A stretch of 64,000 bases of DNA from Pseudomonas taiwanensis (GTDB lineage Bacteria; Pseudomonadota; Gammaproteobacteria; Pseudomonadales; Pseudomonadaceae). Below, in pieces: positions 42,195-53,832 of this stretch. Below the pieces are notes generated by a model. The model did not search any database, was not told where the DNA came from, and saw nothing but the letters and a program-made list of their open reading frames with translations. A program made the position numbers and the translations under genes. The number at the start of each line of letters is the position of its first letter. Within the stretch, counting starts at the first letter, position 1. Where the stretch lies: the NCBI RefSeq assembly GCF_013393345.1, contig NZ_QJRF01000034.1, positions 60,112-124,111 on the forward strand, written 5' to 3'.

Positions 42195-44189
42195 TTGAAC
42201 GAACACAACGACAACGCCGTGCTCTTTGGTAGCGGCGACGAACTACCCAGCAACACCTCCAACAACCCGCACATCAACGACCTGATCGGTGGCCTCAATC
42301 GCCGCCAGGTGCTGATCGGTGGCGCCGCCGCGAGCGCCCTGGCCTTCCTTGGCGCAGCTATTCCAGGTGATGCGATGGCCGCCGACTCGCAGGCAAAGGG
42401 CTTCCCCTTCAAGCCGCGCTCGCGCCTGCCCTTCGATGCCATCCCCACCGGCCGCGCCGACACCATCAGCGTGCCGCCGGGCTACAAGGCCACACCGTTC
42501 ATTCCGTGGGGCACGCCAATCACGGGCCGCTACCCGGCCTTCGCAGAGGATGCCAGCAACAGCGCACAGGATCAGGCCGAGCAGATCGGCATGCACCATG
42601 ACGGCATGCACTTCTTCCCCATCGACGCCCGTCGCGGTCCGGGTAAGCGTTCCGACCACGGCCTGCTGGTTCTCAACCACGAGTACATAGACGCCCCGCT
42701 GCTGCACCCCAATGGCCCGACCGTTGTCGACGGCAAGCGCACCATTGCCGACGAGGTTCGCAAGGAGATCAATGCCCACGGCGTTTCCGTGGTTGAGATC
42801 CGTCGCAATATAAATGGCGAATGGGAAGTGGTGCCGAGCCGCCGCAACCGCCGCGTCACCGCCGCCACGCCGATGCAGATCACCGGGCCGGCGCGCGGCC
42901 ACACCTTGCTGAAAACCCGTCACAGCCCGCAGGGCACCGCCACTCGCGGCACCCAGAACAACTGCTCCAACGGCTTCACCCCCTGGGGCACCTATCTGAC
43001 TTGCGAGGAGAACTGGGCCGGCTACTTCGCCACCCGTGACAGCGACCTGCCGCGCGAACTCAAGCGCTATGGCCTGCGCAGCAGCAGCCGCTTCGGCTGG
43101 GAGACCCTACCGGGCGACGAGTTCGAACGCTTCGACGCGACCCGCAAGACCGCCGACGCCACGGGCGACTACCGCAATGAGCCGAACCACTTCGGCTGGA
43201 TCGTCGAGATCGATCCCTTCGACCCGGACTCCACCCCGGTGAAGCACACCGCCCTGGGCCGCTTCGCTCACGAAGGCCTGATCTTCGCCCCGGTGAAACC
43301 CGGTCGCCCAGTAGTCTGCTACTCCGGTGACGACTCGCAGAACGAATACATCTACAAGTACGTCAGCCGCGACAAGTACCGCCCCGGCCAGGCCAACGGC
43401 CGCCTGCTGGACGACGGCACCCTGTATGTCGGTCGTTTCAATGCCGACGGCAGCGGCGACTGGCTGCCCCTGGACATCAATGACCGCAACTTCCTCAAGG
43501 CCTGCCTGGCAGCGGGCGTCACCTTTGCCGACCAGGGCGAAGTGCTGATCAACACGCGCCTGGCTGCCGACGCCGTTGGCGCGACCCGCATGGACCGACC
43601 GGAATGGGGCGCAGTCAATCCGGACAATGGCGAGGTCTACTTCACCCTCACCAACAACACCGCCCGTACTGCGGCCGACGCCGCCAACCCGCGCCCGGCC
43701 AACGCCTACGGGCATATCATTCGCTGGCGCGAAGACAGTCGCGACCATGCCGGACGCCGTTTCGACTGGAACATCTTCCTGCTCGCCGGCCCCGAGGCGG
43801 ACAGCCGTGGCCCGGATGGCAAGCCGCTCGGCGCACAGAACATCCTGGCCAGCCCGGACGGGCTCTGGTTCGACGACGAGGGACGTTTGTGGATCCAGAC
43901 CGACATGAGCGGCAGCCAGCTCAGCGCCGGCCCCTTCGGTAACAACCAGATGCTCGTAGCCGACCCGCGCAGCGGCGAACTCAAGCGTTTCCTGGTAGGC
44001 CCGCTGGGTGCCGAAGTCACCGGCATCAGTGCAACACCGGATTTCCGCACCCTGTTCGTCAACATCCAGCACCCGGGCGAAGGCTCCACCGCGACCAACC
44101 TGCTCAGCGCCTGGCCGGACGGCCCGGGCAAGCGCCCCCGCTCGTCCACCGTGGTCATCCAGCGCGAGGACGGCCGTCGACTGCTCTGA
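42195..44189 (+). CDS. phoX: PhoX-family alkaline phosphatase (Tat-exported), TTG start
   Basis: PhoX enzymes hydrolyse phosphomonoesters using Ca2+ and Fe3+. The 664-residue protein starts at TTG 42195 after GTGGAG. A Tat signal is at 35-62 (NRRQVLIGGAAASALAFLG...). The DUF839 core is recognisable: MHHDGMHFFPI, GLLVLNHEYID, CSNGFTPWGTYLTCEENW, GRFAHEGLIFAPV, DGLWFDDEGRLWIQTDMSG. Ca2+/Fe ligands (E and C of TCEEN) are present. The function is probably phosphate scavenging. A Pho-box-like site upstream supports PhoB control. A terminator follows. Confidence 0.92.
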   Translation: MNEHNDNAVLFGSGDELPSNTSNNPHINDLIGGLNRRQVLIGGAAASALAFLGAAIPGDAMAADSQAKGFPFKPRSRLPFDAIPTGRADTISVPPGYKATPFIPWGTPITGRYPAFAEDASNSAQDQAEQIGMHHDGMHFFPIDARRGPGKRSDHGLLVLNHEYIDAPLLHPNGPTVVDGKRTIADEVRKEINAHGVSVVEIRRNINGEWEVVPSRRNRRVTAATPMQITGPARGHTLLKTRHSPQGTATRGTQNNCSNGFTPWGTYLTCEENWAGYFATRDSDLPRELKRYGLRSSSRFGWETLPGDEFERFDATRKTADATGDYRNEPNHFGWIVEIDPFDPDSTPVKHTALGRFAHEGLIFAPVKPGRPVVCYSGDDSQNEYIYKYVSRDKYRPGQANGRLLDDGTLYVGRFNADGSGDWLPLDINDRNFLKACLAAGVTFADQGEVLINTRLAADAVGATRMDRPEWGAVNPDNGEVYFTLTNNTARTAADAANPRPANAYGHIIRWREDSRDHAGRRFDWNIFLLAGPEADSRGPDGKPLGAQNILASPDGLWFDDEGRLWIQTDMSGSQLSAGPFGNNQMLVADPRSGELKRFLVGPLGAEVTGISATPDFRTLFVNIQHPGEGSTATNLLSAWPDGPGKRPRSSTVVIQREDGRRLL

Positions 44190-44203
44190 ATCCCCTCAAG
44201 GAT

Positions 44204-44236
44204 TTCGGCCGGCTCATCTGGGCCGGCCTCTTTTTC
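44204..44236 (+). terminator. Terminator of phoX
   Basis: GGCCGGC/GCCGGCC forms a 7-bp stem with an 8-base loop and is followed by TCTTTTTCCTCT. Confidence 0.9.
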
Positions 44237-44679
44237 CTCTTTCGCAATTCAATATGAACAAAAACAAATGGAATTGTCGCAATTATGAAAACAGCTGGAA
44301 GAGCAACTTAGGAACGTTCACAGCATATTTTCCGAGGCAATTTACAAGTTCTCCTGAGCAACTCACGTGTAGTGATTAATTAACCACCAATCAAACGCTA
44401 ATGACTATCATTTGCTCACCTAGAGCACCCCTCGCTGCGACATAAGGCCGCAATCCGACCAAGGCCTAAGAAAACGCTGAAACACTGATGAGTAGTGGCC
44501 TGCAGAGGAGCAGAGGGTCAGAAATCCGGCTGCGCGGGCAATTTTTTGACGTGAAAAATTTACTTGCACACCCGGTCGGGCATAAAATTGTCCGAATCGA
44601 TTGCCAGGGTCTCAATGAAACCCGGCACTAAACCTATTAAACGCAAGTGAACGCCGTTCCTTGACTAAGGAGTTCCGGC
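44237..44679. other. AT-rich control region before the nuo operon
   Basis: These 443 bases are notably AT-rich for this genome (about 44240-44420). They contain an inverted AATTTTT/AAAAATT (44540-44560) and, near 44559-44588, a TTTACT-N18-TAAAAT pair that could be a nuo promoter. AAGGAG lies before nuoA. No gene is supported. Confidence 0.5.
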
Positions 44680-45093
44680 ATGTCGGAAGCTACTGCCATC
44701 ATCTCCCACAACTGGGGTTTCGCTGTTTTCCTGTTGGGTGTCGTCGGCCTCTGTGCCTTCATGATCGGTGTCTCCAGCCTGCTGGGCAGCAAGGCCATCG
44801 GTCGTAGCAAGAACGACCCCTTCGAATCCGGCATGCTCCCCACCGGCACGGCCCGCCTCCGCCTCTCCGCAAAGTTCTATCTGGTCGCGATGCTCTTCGT
44901 GATCTTCGACGTCGAAGCCCTCTTTCTCTTCGCTTGGTCCGTCTCTGTCCGTGAAAGCGGTTGGGCCGGTTTTATCGAAGCAACCATTTTCATAGCAATT
45001 CTGTTGGCAGGTCTTGTCTACCTTTGGCGCATCGGGGCGCTCGATTGGGCTCCCGAAGGTCGTCGCAAGCGGCAGGCGAAGCTAAAACAATGA
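44680..45093 (+). CDS. nuoA: NADH-quinone oxidoreductase subunit A
   Basis: This membrane subunit at the hinge of complex I has 137 residues and three helices. [20 protein letters not shown] is the conserved loop near the quinone site, and [21 protein letters not shown] is the conserved second helix. It is the first gene of the nuo operon, with AAGGAG before the ATG. The next gene starts ten bases later. Confidence 0.97.
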   Translation: MSEATAIISHNWGFAVFLLGVVGLCAFMIGVSSLLGSKAIGRSKNDPFESGMLPTGTARLRLSAKFYLVAMLFVIFDVEALFLFAWSVSVRESGWAGFIEATIFIAILLAGLVYLWRIGALDWAPEGRRKRQAKLKQ

Positions 45094-45103
45094 GGCTTTG
45101 GCA

Positions 45104-45781
45104 ATGCAATACAAACTTACTCGGATCGATCCGGATGCCACTTACGAGCAGTATCCGATCGGCGAACGGGAGACCGTTTCCGACCCGCTGCTAGAAGATC
45201 AGGTGCACAAGAACATCTTCCTGGGCAAGCTCGAGGATGTTCTCAACGGAGCAGTCAACTGGGGTCGCAAGAACTCCCTGTGGCCGTATAACTTCGGCCT
45301 CTCCTGCTGCTACGTGGAAATGACCACTGCCTTCACCGCACCGCACGATATCGCGCGATTCGGTGCGGAAGTCATTCGTGCATCACCACGCCAGGCCGAC
45401 TTCATGGTCATCGCCGGCACCTGCTTCATCAAGATGGCACCGGTCATCCAGCGCCTCTATGAGCAGATGCTGGAGCCGAAGTGGGTAATTTCCATGGGTT
45501 CGTGCGCGAACTCCGGCGGTATGTACGATATTTACTCGGTCGTTCAGGGCGTAGACAAGTTCCTGCCCGTGGACGTCTACATTCCCGGCTGCCCGCCCCG
45601 TCCGGAGGCGTTCCTGCAAGGCCTGATGCTGCTGCAGGAATCCATCGGCCAGGAGCGCCGCCCGCTATCCTGGGTCGTGGGGGACCAAGGCGTCTATCGT
45701 GCCGATATGCCCTCCGAGCGAGAAAAGCGCCGCGAACAGCGTATTCAGGTCACCAACCTGCGCAGCCCCGACGAAGTCTGA
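45104..45781 (+). CDS. nuoB: NADH-quinone oxidoreductase subunit B
   Basis: NuoB carries the terminal 4Fe-4S cluster N2 that reduces quinone. From ATG 45104 it has 225 residues; a TTG two codons upstream is possible. Cluster ligands are in LSCCYVEM (two adjacent cysteines), [10 protein letters not shown] and GCPPRPEAF. Confidence 0.97.
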   Translation: MQYKLTRIDPDATYEQYPIGERETVSDPLLEDQVHKNIFLGKLEDVLNGAVNWGRKNSLWPYNFGLSCCYVEMTTAFTAPHDIARFGAEVIRASPRQADFMVIAGTCFIKMAPVIQRLYEQMLEPKWVISMGSCANSGGMYDIYSVVQGVDKFLPVDVYIPGCPPRPEAFLQGLMLLQESIGQERRPLSWVVGDQGVYRADMPSEREKRREQRIQVTNLRSPDEV

Positions 45782-45843
45782 GCCTGTTCTTCTCCGGAAG
45801 ACCCCAGGCTCATTCTTTACGTTGACCGATAGCGACCGAGACC

Positions 45844-47625
45844 ATGACTGCAGACACCGTTCTGTCTATTCCGCCTTATAAGGCTGACGACCAAGACGTC
45901 GTCGTAGAGCTCAATTCCCGCTTTGGCGCCGAAAGCCTGACCATCCAGTCGACCCGTACCGGAATGCCGGTGATCTGGGTCGCCCGTGACAAGCTGATCG
46001 ACGTCCTGAAGTTCCTGCGCAACCTCCCGCGCCCCTACGTCATGCTGTACGACCTGCATGGCGTGGACGAGCGCCTGCGCACCCAGCGCCGCGGCCTGCC
46101 GAACGCCGATTTCACGGTGTTCTACCACCTCATGTCGCTGGAGCGTAATAGTGACGTGATGATCAAGGTGGCCTTGTCCGAGGGCGACCTCAACCTGCCT
46201 ACCGTCACCGGTATCTGGCCGAACGCCAACTGGTACGAGCGCGAAGTCTGGGACATGTACGGCATCACCTTCGCCGGCCATCCGCACCTGTCGCGGATCA
46301 TGATGCCCAACACCTGGGAAGGACACCCGCTGCGCAAGGACTACCCGGCGCGCGCCACCGAATTCGACCCTTTCAGCCTGACCCTGGCCAAGCACCAGCT
46401 TGAAGAAGAAGCTGCGCGCTTCCGCCCGGAAGACTGGGGCATGAAACGCCACGGCGAGAACGAGGACTACATGTTCCTCAACCTCGGCCCGAACCACCCT
46501 TCCGCCCACGGTGCCTTCCGCATCATCCTGCAGCTTGACGGCGAAGAGATCGTCGACTGCGTGCCGGAAGTCGGTTACCACCACCGCGGTGCCGAGAAGA
46601 TGGCCGAGCGCCAGTCCTGGCACAGCTTCATTCCGTACACCGACCGTATCGACTACCTCGGTGGCGTGATGAACAACCTGCCGTACGTCCTCGCGGTCGA
46701 GAAGCTCGCCGGCATCAAGGTGCCGCAGCGCGTCGACTTCATCCGCGTGATGATGGCCGAGTTCTTCCGGATCACCAGCCACCTGCTGTTCCTGGGTACC
46801 TACATCCAGGACGTGGGCGCCATGACGCCGGTGTTCTTCACCTTCACCGACCGCCAGCGTGCCTACAAGGTGATCGAAGCCGTCACCGGTTTCCGCCTGC
46901 ACCCGGCCTGGTACCGCATCGGTGGCGTCGCCCACGACCTGCCGCGCGGCTGGGATGGCCTGGTGAAAGAATTCGTCGAATGGCTGCCCAAGCGCCTCGA
47001 CGAATACGAAAAGGCCGCCCTGCAGAACAGCATCCTGCGTGGCCGTACCATCGGCGTCGCCCAGTACAACACCAAGGAAGCCCTCGAGTGGGGCGTCACC
47101 GGTGCTGGCCTGCGCTCCACCGGTTGCGACTTCGACCTGCGCAAGGCACGCCCCTACTCCGGCTACGAGAACTTCGAGTTCGAAGTGCCGCTGGCCCACA
47201 ACGGTGACGCCTATGATCGCTGCATGGTCCGCGTCGAAGAAATGCGCCAGAGCATCCGCATCATCGACCAGTGCCTCAAGAACATGCCGGAAGGCCCGTA
47301 CAAGGCGGACCACCCGCTGACCACGCCGCCGCCGAAAGAGCGCACGCTGCAGCATATCGAGACCCTGATCACCCACTTCCTGCAGGTTTCCTGGGGCCCG
47401 GTCATGCCGGCCAACGAAGCCTTCCAGATGATCGAGGCGACCAAGGGTATCAACAGCTACTACCTGACCAGCGACGGCAGCACCATGAGCTACCGCACCC
47501 GGATCCGGACGCCCAGCTTCCCCCACCTGCAGCAGATCCCCTCGGTGATCCGCGGCAGCATGGTGGCAGACCTGATCGCCTACCTGGGCAGTATCGACTT
47601 CGTAATGGCTGACGTGGACCGCTGA
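45844..47625 (+). CDS. nuoCD: NADH-quinone oxidoreductase fused subunits C and D
   Basis: The 593-residue protein joins NuoC (about 1-190, [22 protein letters not shown] and [10 protein letters not shown]) to NuoD (from about 205, [21 protein letters not shown]), as in E. coli and pseudomonads. NuoD helps form the quinone cavity. The C-terminal [12 protein letters not shown] is typical. Confidence 0.97.
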   Translation: MTADTVLSIPPYKADDQDVVVELNSRFGAESLTIQSTRTGMPVIWVARDKLIDVLKFLRNLPRPYVMLYDLHGVDERLRTQRRGLPNADFTVFYHLMSLERNSDVMIKVALSEGDLNLPTVTGIWPNANWYEREVWDMYGITFAGHPHLSRIMMPNTWEGHPLRKDYPARATEFDPFSLTLAKHQLEEEAARFRPEDWGMKRHGENEDYMFLNLGPNHPSAHGAFRIILQLDGEEIVDCVPEVGYHHRGAEKMAERQSWHSFIPYTDRIDYLGGVMNNLPYVLAVEKLAGIKVPQRVDFIRVMMAEFFRITSHLLFLGTYIQDVGAMTPVFFTFTDRQRAYKVIEAVTGFRLHPAWYRIGGVAHDLPRGWDGLVKEFVEWLPKRLDEYEKAALQNSILRGRTIGVAQYNTKEALEWGVTGAGLRSTGCDFDLRKARPYSGYENFEFEVPLAHNGDAYDRCMVRVEEMRQSIRIIDQCLKNMPEGPYKADHPLTTPPPKERTLQHIETLITHFLQVSWGPVMPANEAFQMIEATKGINSYYLTSDGSTMSYRTRIRTPSFPHLQQIPSVIRGSMVADLIAYLGSIDFVMADVDR

Positions 47626-47627
47626 TC

Positions 47628-48122
47628 ATGAGCACCCTTATCCAGACCGACCGTTTCGTACTCAGCGAAACCGAGCGCTCGGCCATCGAGCACGAAATGC
47701 ATCACTACGAGGACCCGCGCGCGGCGTCCATCGAAGCCCTGAAGATCGTCCAGAAAGAGCGTGGCTGGGTGCCGGATGGCGCTGCGGACGCCATCGGCGC
47801 GATCCTCGGCATTCCCGCCAGCGACGTCGAAGGCGTGGCGACCTTCTATAGCCAGATCTTCCGCCAGCCGGTCGGCCGCCACGTCATCCGCGTGTGCGAC
47901 AGCATGACCTGCTACGTCGGCGGCCATGAGTCCGTCGTTGCCGAAATGCAGAAGCAGCTCGGCATCGGCCTCGGCCAGACCACCACCGACAGCCGCTTCA
48001 CCCTGCTGCCGGTCTGCTGCCTCGGCAACTGCGACAAGGCCCCGGCTGTGATGATCGACGACGACACCTTCGGCGACGTACAACCTGATGGCGTTGCCAA
48101 GCTGCTGGAGGCCTACCAATGA
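47628..48122 (+). CDS. nuoE: NADH-quinone oxidoreductase subunit E
   Basis: The 164-residue thioredoxin-fold protein binds the 2Fe-2S cluster N1a. The four cysteines are in [10 protein letters not shown] and [10 protein letters not shown]. It lies two bases after nuoCD and overlaps nuoF by four. Confidence 0.97.
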   Translation: MSTLIQTDRFVLSETERSAIEHEMHHYEDPRAASIEALKIVQKERGWVPDGAADAIGAILGIPASDVEGVATFYSQIFRQPVGRHVIRVCDSMTCYVGGHESVVAEMQKQLGIGLGQTTTDSRFTLLPVCCLGNCDKAPAVMIDDDTFGDVQPDGVAKLLEAYQ

Positions 48123-49465
48123 AGACCCTCACCTCCATTGGCCCGGCCAACCGCATCGCCCGCAGCGAAGAAACCCATCCGCTGACCTGGCGCCTGCGTG
48201 AAGACGCGCAGCCGGTATGGCTCGACGAATACCAGCAGAAGAACGGCTACGCCGCTGCTCGCAAGGCCCTGACCGAGATGGCACAGGCCGACATCGTTCA
48301 GCAGGTCAAGGACTCCGGCCTCAAGGGCCGCGGCGGTGCGGGCTTCCCCACCGGCGTGAAGTGGGGCCTGATGCCGGCCGACGAATCCATGAACATCCGC
48401 TACCTGCTGTGCAACGCGGACGAAATGGAACCCAACACCTGGAAGGACCGCATGCTGATGGAGCAGCTGCCGCACCTGCTGGTGGAAGGCATGCTGATTT
48501 CCGCGCGCGCCCTCAAGGCCTATCGCGGCTACATCTTCCTGCGCGGCGAGTACGTCGACGCGGCGCGCAACCTCAATCGCGCCATCGATGAAGCCAAGGC
48601 CGCAGGCCTGCTGGGCAAGAACATCCTTGGCAGCGGCTTCGACTTCGAACTCTTCGTCCACACCGGCGCAGGCCGCTACATCTGTGGTGAAGAGACCGCA
48701 CTGATCAACTCGCTGGAAGGCCGTCGCGCCAACCCGCGTTCCAAGCCGCCCTTCCCTGCCGCCGTCGGCGTCTGGGGCAAGCCCACCTGCGTCAACAACG
48801 TCGAGACCCTGTGCAACGTGCCAGCGATCGTCGCCAACGGCGTGGACTGGTACAAGACCCTCGCCCGCCCGGGCAGCGAAGACATGGGCACCAAGCTCAT
48901 GGGCTTCTCCGGCAAGGTGAAGAATCCCGGTCTCTGGGAACTGCCCTTCGGCGTTCCTGCTCGCGAACTGTTCGAAGACTACGCTGGTGGGATGCGCGAC
49001 GGCTTCAAGCTGAAAGCCTGGCAACCCGGCGGTGCCGGTACCGGCTTCCTGCTCCCCGAGCACCTGGATGCACCCATGTACGCCGCAGGCATCGCCAAGG
49101 TGGGCACCCGTATGGGTACCGGCCTCGCGCTGGCCGTCGACGACAGCATCAACATGGTCTCCCTGCTCCGCAACATGGAGGAGTTCTTCGCCCGCGAGTC
49201 GTGCGGCTGGTGCACACCCTGCCGCGACGGCCTGCCCTGGAGCGTCAAGGTCCTCCGCGCCCTGGAGCGCGGCGAAGGCCAGGCGGGTGACCTGGAGACA
49301 CTGGAGCAGCTCGTCAGCTTCCTCGGCCCAGGCAAGACCTTCTGCGCCCACGCACCGGGTGCCGTCGAGCCACTGGGCAGTGCGATGAAGTATTTCCGTC
49401 CGGAGTTCGAGGCAGGCATCGCCAGCCAGATTCCGGCAGCGCGTCCGATTCCCGTCGGCGCCTGA
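48119..49465 (+). CDS. nuoF: NADH-quinone oxidoreductase subunit F (NADH and FMN site)
   Basis: NuoF oxidises NADH. The 448-residue protein has [14 protein letters not shown] (FMN/NADH binding) and the N3 cluster ligands in [12 protein letters not shown] plus a later cysteine in [10 protein letters not shown]. It overlaps nuoE; 99 bases separate it from nuoG, the largest gap in the operon. Confidence 0.98.
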   Translation: MKTLTSIGPANRIARSEETHPLTWRLREDAQPVWLDEYQQKNGYAAARKALTEMAQADIVQQVKDSGLKGRGGAGFPTGVKWGLMPADESMNIRYLLCNADEMEPNTWKDRMLMEQLPHLLVEGMLISARALKAYRGYIFLRGEYVDAARNLNRAIDEAKAAGLLGKNILGSGFDFELFVHTGAGRYICGEETALINSLEGRRANPRSKPPFPAAVGVWGKPTCVNNVETLCNVPAIVANGVDWYKTLARPGSEDMGTKLMGFSGKVKNPGLWELPFGVPARELFEDYAGGMRDGFKLKAWQPGGAGTGFLLPEHLDAPMYAAGIAKVGTRMGTGLALAVDDSINMVSLLRNMEEFFARESCGWCTPCRDGLPWSVKVLRALERGEGQAGDLETLEQLVSFLGPGKTFCAHAPGAVEPLGSAMKYFRPEFEAGIASQIPAARPIPVGA

Positions 49466-49564
49466 ACAGAAGAATTCGCGCAGCGGCGGCCGCTCACCCG
49501 GCCCCGCGCGCACGCTGATTCCATTAGCCAAAGCCCGGTCACACGGGCAGATGAAGACTGAACC

Positions 49565-52273
49565 ATGGCCACTATCCACGTAGACGGCAAGACGCTCGAA
49601 GTCGATGGTGCAGACAACCTCCTGCAGGCCTGTCTGTCCCTCGGACTCGACATCCCCTACTTCTGCTGGCACCCGGCGCTCGGTAGCGTCGGCGCCTGCC
49701 GCCAGTGCGCGGTCAAGCAGTACACCGACGAGAACGACAAACGCGGTCGCCTCGTCATGTCCTGCATGACTCCCGCCACCGATAACAGCTGGATTTCCAT
49801 CGATGACGAAGAGGCCAAGCAGTTCCGCGCCAGCGTCGTCGAATGGCTGATGACCAACCACCCGCACGACTGCCCGGTGTGCGAGGAAGGCGGTCACTGC
49901 CACCTGCAGGACATGACGGTAATGACCGGCCACAACGCCCGTCGCTACCGCTTCACCAAGCGTACCCACCAGAACCAGCAGCTCGGCCCGTTCATTTCCC
50001 ACGAGATGAACCGCTGCATCGCCTGCTATCGCTGCGTGCGCTACTACAAGGACTACGCCGGCGGCACCGACCTCGGCGTCTACGGCGCCCACGACAACGT
50101 CTACTTCGGCCGCGTCGAAGACGGCGTGCTGGAGAGCGAGTTCTCCGGCAACCTGGTCGAGGTCTGCCCGACCGGCGTGTTCACTGACAAGACCCACTCC
50201 GAGCGCTACAACCGCAAGTGGGACATGCAGTTCGCCCCGAGCATCTGCCAAGGCTGCTCCAGTGGTTGCAACATCAGCCCCGGCGAACGCTACGGCGAGA
50301 TCCGCCGCATCGAGAACCGCTTCAACGGCTCGGTGAACCAATACTTCCTGTGCGACCGTGGCCGCTTCGGCTACGGCTACGTCAACCGCGAAGACCGTCC
50401 GCGCCAGCCGCTGCTGGGCAACCAGCACCTTGGTCTGGACGCTGCGCTGGACAAAGCCGCCGAGCTGCTCAAAGGCAAGCGCGTGATCGGCATCGGCTCG
50501 CCCCGCGCCAGCCTCGAAGGCAACTTCGCCCTGCGTGAGCTGGTCGGCGCCGAGAACTACTACTCCGGCATCGCCGCCCAGGAACTCGCAAACCTGCGCC
50601 TGATCCGCGACATCCTGCAGAACGGCCCGCTGCCCGTGCCCACCCTGCGCGACGTCGAGAAGCACGACGCCATTTTCGTCCTCGGTGAAGACCTGACCCA
50701 GACCGCCGCCCGCATGGCCCTGGCCCTGCGCCAGGCCGTCAAGGGCAAGGCCACCGACATCGCCGCCTCGATGAAGATCCAGGATTGGCACATGGCCGCC
50801 GTGCAGAACGTCGCTCAGGACGCCCTGAACCCGCTGTTCATCGCCAGCGTCGCCGCCACCCGCCTGGATGACGTCGCCGCCGAAAGCGTCCACGCCGCTC
50901 CGGCCGACCTCGCCCGCCTCGGTTTCGCCGTGGCCCACGCCATCGACCCGAGCGCACCGGCCGTGGAAGGCCTGGAAGGCGAAGCCGCTGAACTGGTCAA
51001 GCGCATCGCCGATGCCCTGCTCGCTGCCAAGCGTCCGCTGGTCATCTCCGGCGCTTCCCTGGGCGAGAAGGCCCTGATCGAAGCCGCCGCGAACATCGCC
51101 AGCGCGCTGAAGAACCGTGAGAAGAATGGTTCCCTCAGCCTGGTGGTGCCGGAAGCCAACAGCATGGGCCTGGCCCTGTTCGGCGGCGAGTCCGTCGATG
51201 CCGCCCTGGAAGCCCTGACCGCAGGCAAGGCCGATGCCGTCGTCGTTCTCGAGAACGACCTGTACCGCCGCGCCGACGCCGCCAAGGTGAATGCCGCCCT
51301 GGCAGCAGCCAAGGTCGTGATCGTTGCCGACCACCAGCAAACCGCTACCGTCGAGCGCGCCCATCTGGTGCTGCCGGCTGCCAGCTTCGCCGAAGGCGAC
51401 GGCACCCTGGTCAGTCTGGAAGGCCGCGCCCAGCGCTTCTTCCAGGTCTTCGACCCGACCTACTACGACGCCAACATCCTCGTTCACGAAGGCTGGCGCT
51501 GGCTGCATGCGCTGCACAGCACCCTGCTGGGCAAGACCGTCGACTGGACTCAGCTGGACCAGGTGACTTCCGCCTGTGCCGACAGCAGCCCGCTGCTGGC
51601 TGGTATCCGCGATGCCGCGCCGGCTGCCTCCTTCCGCATCAAGGGCATGAAGCTCGCTCGCGAGCCGCACCGCTACAGCGGTCGTACCGCCATGCGCGCC
51701 AACATCAGCGTGCACGAGCCGCGTCAGCCCCAGGACAAGGACTCCGCATTCGCCTTCTCCATGGAAGGTTATGCCGGCACCAAGGAAGATCGTCAGCAGA
51801 TTCCGTTCGCCTGGTCCCCGGGCTGGAACTCGCCGCAAGCCTGGAACAAGTTCCAGGACGAAGTCGGTGGCCACCTGCGCGCTGGCGACCCGGGCGTGCG
51901 CCTGATCGAGGCCAAGGGCCAGTCCCTGCCCTGGTTCGGCATCAACGCTGCCTTCAACCCGGCCCAGGGCACCTGGCAGGCGGTGCCGCTGCATCACCTG
52001 TTCGGCAGCGAGGAGAACAGCTCCCGCGCCGCGCCGGTACAAGAGCGCATCCCGCAGCCTTACGTGGCCCTGGCCAAGGACGAAGCTGACCGCCTCGGCG
52101 TCAACGATGGTGCCCTGCTCGCCCTGACCGTCAACGGCCAGACCCTGCGTCTGCCGCTGGCCATCAAGGAAGAAATGGGCATCGGCCTGGTCGGCCTGCC
52201 CGCCGGCCTGCCGGGCATCCCGGCCGTCTTCGCCGGTGCCGTCGTCACTGCCGTACAGGAGTCCGCGCAATGA
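49565..52273 (+). CDS. nuoG: NADH-quinone oxidoreductase subunit G
   Basis: The 902-residue protein is the largest peripheral subunit. N-terminal 2Fe-2S ligands are in [15 protein letters not shown]. The His-Cys3 site is [14 protein letters not shown]4 ligands are in [13 protein letters not shown] with CPTGVF. An extra N7-type cluster, [10 protein letters not shown], is present as in E. coli. The rest is a molybdopterin-oxidoreductase-like body. It overlaps nuoH by four bases. Confidence 0.97.
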   Translation: MATIHVDGKTLEVDGADNLLQACLSLGLDIPYFCWHPALGSVGACRQCAVKQYTDENDKRGRLVMSCMTPATDNSWISIDDEEAKQFRASVVEWLMTNHPHDCPVCEEGGHCHLQDMTVMTGHNARRYRFTKRTHQNQQLGPFISHEMNRCIACYRCVRYYKDYAGGTDLGVYGAHDNVYFGRVEDGVLESEFSGNLVEVCPTGVFTDKTHSERYNRKWDMQFAPSICQGCSSGCNISPGERYGEIRRIENRFNGSVNQYFLCDRGRFGYGYVNREDRPRQPLLGNQHLGLDAALDKAAELLKGKRVIGIGSPRASLEGNFALRELVGAENYYSGIAAQELANLRLIRDILQNGPLPVPTLRDVEKHDAIFVLGEDLTQTAARMALALRQAVKGKATDIAASMKIQDWHMAAVQNVAQDALNPLFIASVAATRLDDVAAESVHAAPADLARLGFAVAHAIDPSAPAVEGLEGEAAELVKRIADALLAAKRPLVISGASLGEKALIEAAANIASALKNREKNGSLSLVVPEANSMGLALFGGESVDAALEALTAGKADAVVVLENDLYRRADAAKVNAALAAAKVVIVADHQQTATVERAHLVLPAASFAEGDGTLVSLEGRAQRFFQVFDPTYYDANILVHEGWRWLHALHSTLLGKTVDWTQLDQVTSACADSSPLLAGIRDAAPAASFRIKGMKLAREPHRYSGRTAMRANISVHEPRQPQDKDSAFAFSMEGYAGTKEDRQQIPFAWSPGWNSPQAWNKFQDEVGGHLRAGDPGVRLIEAKGQSLPWFGINAAFNPAQGTWQAVPLHHLFGSEENSSRAAPVQERIPQPYVALAKDEADRLGVNDGALLALTVNGQTLRLPLAIKEEMGIGLVGLPAGLPGIPAVFAGAVVTAVQESAQ

Positions 52274-53262
52274 GCTGGCTGACGCCCGAACTGATCGACA
52301 TCGTCGTCACCGTTCTCAAGTCCATCGTCATCCTGCTCGGGGTGGTCGTGAGCGGTGCGCTGCTCTCTTGGGTAGAACGTCGCCTGCTCGGCCTGTGGCA
52401 GGACCGCTACGGTCCGAACCGCGTAGGTCCGTTCGGCGCTTTCCAGCTCGGCGCCGACATGATCAAGATGTTCTTCAAGGAAGACTGGACTCCGCCGTTC
52501 GCCGACAAACTGATCTTCACCCTGGCGCCCATCATCGCGATGAGCGCCCTGTTGATCGCGTTTGCCGTGGTCCCGGTCACCCCCACCTGGGGCGTGGCCG
52601 ACCTGAACATCGGCGTGCTGTTCTTCTTCGCCATGGCAGGTATCGCGGTGTACGCGGTGCTCTTCGCCGGCTGGTCGAGCAACAACAAGTTCGCCCTGCT
52701 CGGGAGCCTGCGCGCCTCGGCCCAGACCATCTCCTACGAGGTGTTCCTGGCCCTGTCGCTGATGGGCATCGTGGCGCAGGTCGGCTCGTTCAACATGCGC
52801 GACATCGTTGAATACCAGGCCCAGCACCTGTGGTTCATCATTCCGCAGTTCTTCGGCTTCTGTACCTTCTTCATCGCTGGCGTTGCCGTGACCCACCGTC
52901 ACCCGTTCGACCAGCCGGAAGCGGAACAGGAACTGGCCGACGGTTACCACATCGAATACGCCGGCATGAAATGGGGCATGTTCTTCGTGGGCGAGTACAT
53001 CGGCATCGTGCTGATCTCCGCCCTGCTCGTGACCCTGTTCTTCGGCGGCTGGCACGGCCCGTTCGGCATCCTGCCGCAGATCCCCTTCATCTGGTTCGCC
53101 CTGAAGACCGGCTTCTTCATCATGCTGTTCATCCTGCTGCGCGCATCCATTCCGCGCCCGCGCTATGACCAGGTGATGGCCTTCAGCTGGAAGGTGTGCC
53201 TGCCGCTGACCCTGATCAACCTGCTGGTGACCGGCGCCCTGGTGCTGGCCTCGGCCCAGTAA
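52270..53262 (+). CDS. nuoH: NADH-quinone oxidoreductase subunit H
   Basis: The 330-residue membrane subunit has eight helices and lines the quinone entry. [21 protein letters not shown] is the conserved quinone-chamber loop (shown within 21 residues: key residues E, R, G, P, N). [12 protein letters not shown] is conserved near the C-terminus. Confidence 0.97.
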   Translation: MSWLTPELIDIVVTVLKSIVILLGVVVSGALLSWVERRLLGLWQDRYGPNRVGPFGAFQLGADMIKMFFKEDWTPPFADKLIFTLAPIIAMSALLIAFAVVPVTPTWGVADLNIGVLFFFAMAGIAVYAVLFAGWSSNNKFALLGSLRASAQTISYEVFLALSLMGIVAQVGSFNMRDIVEYQAQHLWFIIPQFFGFCTFFIAGVAVTHRHPFDQPEAEQELADGYHIEYAGMKWGMFFVGEYIGIVLISALLVTLFFGGWHGPFGILPQIPFIWFALKTGFFIMLFILLRASIPRPRYDQVMAFSWKVCLPLTLINLLVTGALVLASAQ

Positions 53263-53273
53263 GGAGTAATGCC

Positions 53274-53822
53274 ATGATCAAAGAAATCATCCACGTCGTG
53301 CATGGCACCTTCACCCAGCTTCGCAGCCTGGTGATGATCTTCGGCCATGCCTTCCGCAAGCGTGACACCCTGCAATACCCGGAAGAGCCCGTATACCTGC
53401 CGCCGCGCTACCGTGGCCGCATCGTCCTCACCCGCGACCCCGACGGTGAAGAGCGTTGCGTAGCCTGCAACCTGTGCGCCGTGGCTTGCCCGGTCGGCTG
53501 CATCTCCCTGCAGAAGGCCGAGACCGACGATGGCCGCTGGTACCCCGAGTTCTTCCGCATCAACTTCTCCCGCTGCATCTTCTGCGGCCTGTGCGAAGAA
53601 GCCTGCCCCACCACCGCAATCCAGCTGACCCCGGATTTCGAGATGGGCGAGTTCAAGCGCCAGGACCTGGTGTACGAGAAGGAAGACCTGCTGATCTCCG
53701 GTCCCGGCAAGAACCCGGACTACAACTTCTATCGCGTGGCGGGTATGGCCATTGCCGGCAAACCGAAAGGCGCCGCGCAGAACGAGGCCGAGCCGATCAA
53801 CGTGAAGAGCCTGCTGCCCTAA
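53274..53822 (+). CDS. nuoI: NADH-quinone oxidoreductase subunit I
   Basis: The 182-residue ferredoxin-like subunit passes electrons through clusters N6a and N6b. Both 4Fe-4S motifs are intact, [16 protein letters not shown] and [16 protein letters not shown]. The start is ATG 53274 with AAGGAG eight bases before it. A longer open frame upstream lies inside nuoH and is not used. Confidence 0.97.
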   Translation: MIKEIIHVVHGTFTQLRSLVMIFGHAFRKRDTLQYPEEPVYLPPRYRGRIVLTRDPDGEERCVACNLCAVACPVGCISLQKAETDDGRWYPEFFRINFSRCIFCGLCEEACPTTAIQLTPDFEMGEFKRQDLVYEKEDLLISGPGKNPDYNFYRVAGMAIAGKPKGAAQNEAEPINVKSLLP

Positions 53823-53832
53823 GGAGACGCGC

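Noticed and set aside
44559..44588. A confident nuo promoter
   Set aside because: TTTACT-N18-TAAAAT is only moderately similar to consensus. TTGCAC next to it is just 13 bases from TAAAAT, so I list it only as a possibility within the intergenic entry.
48113..52270. An antisense open frame of about 1385 codons across nuoF and nuoG
   Set aside because: It mirrors the codon phase of real nuo genes in GC-rich DNA. It has no domain pattern, and the sense genes are unmistakable.
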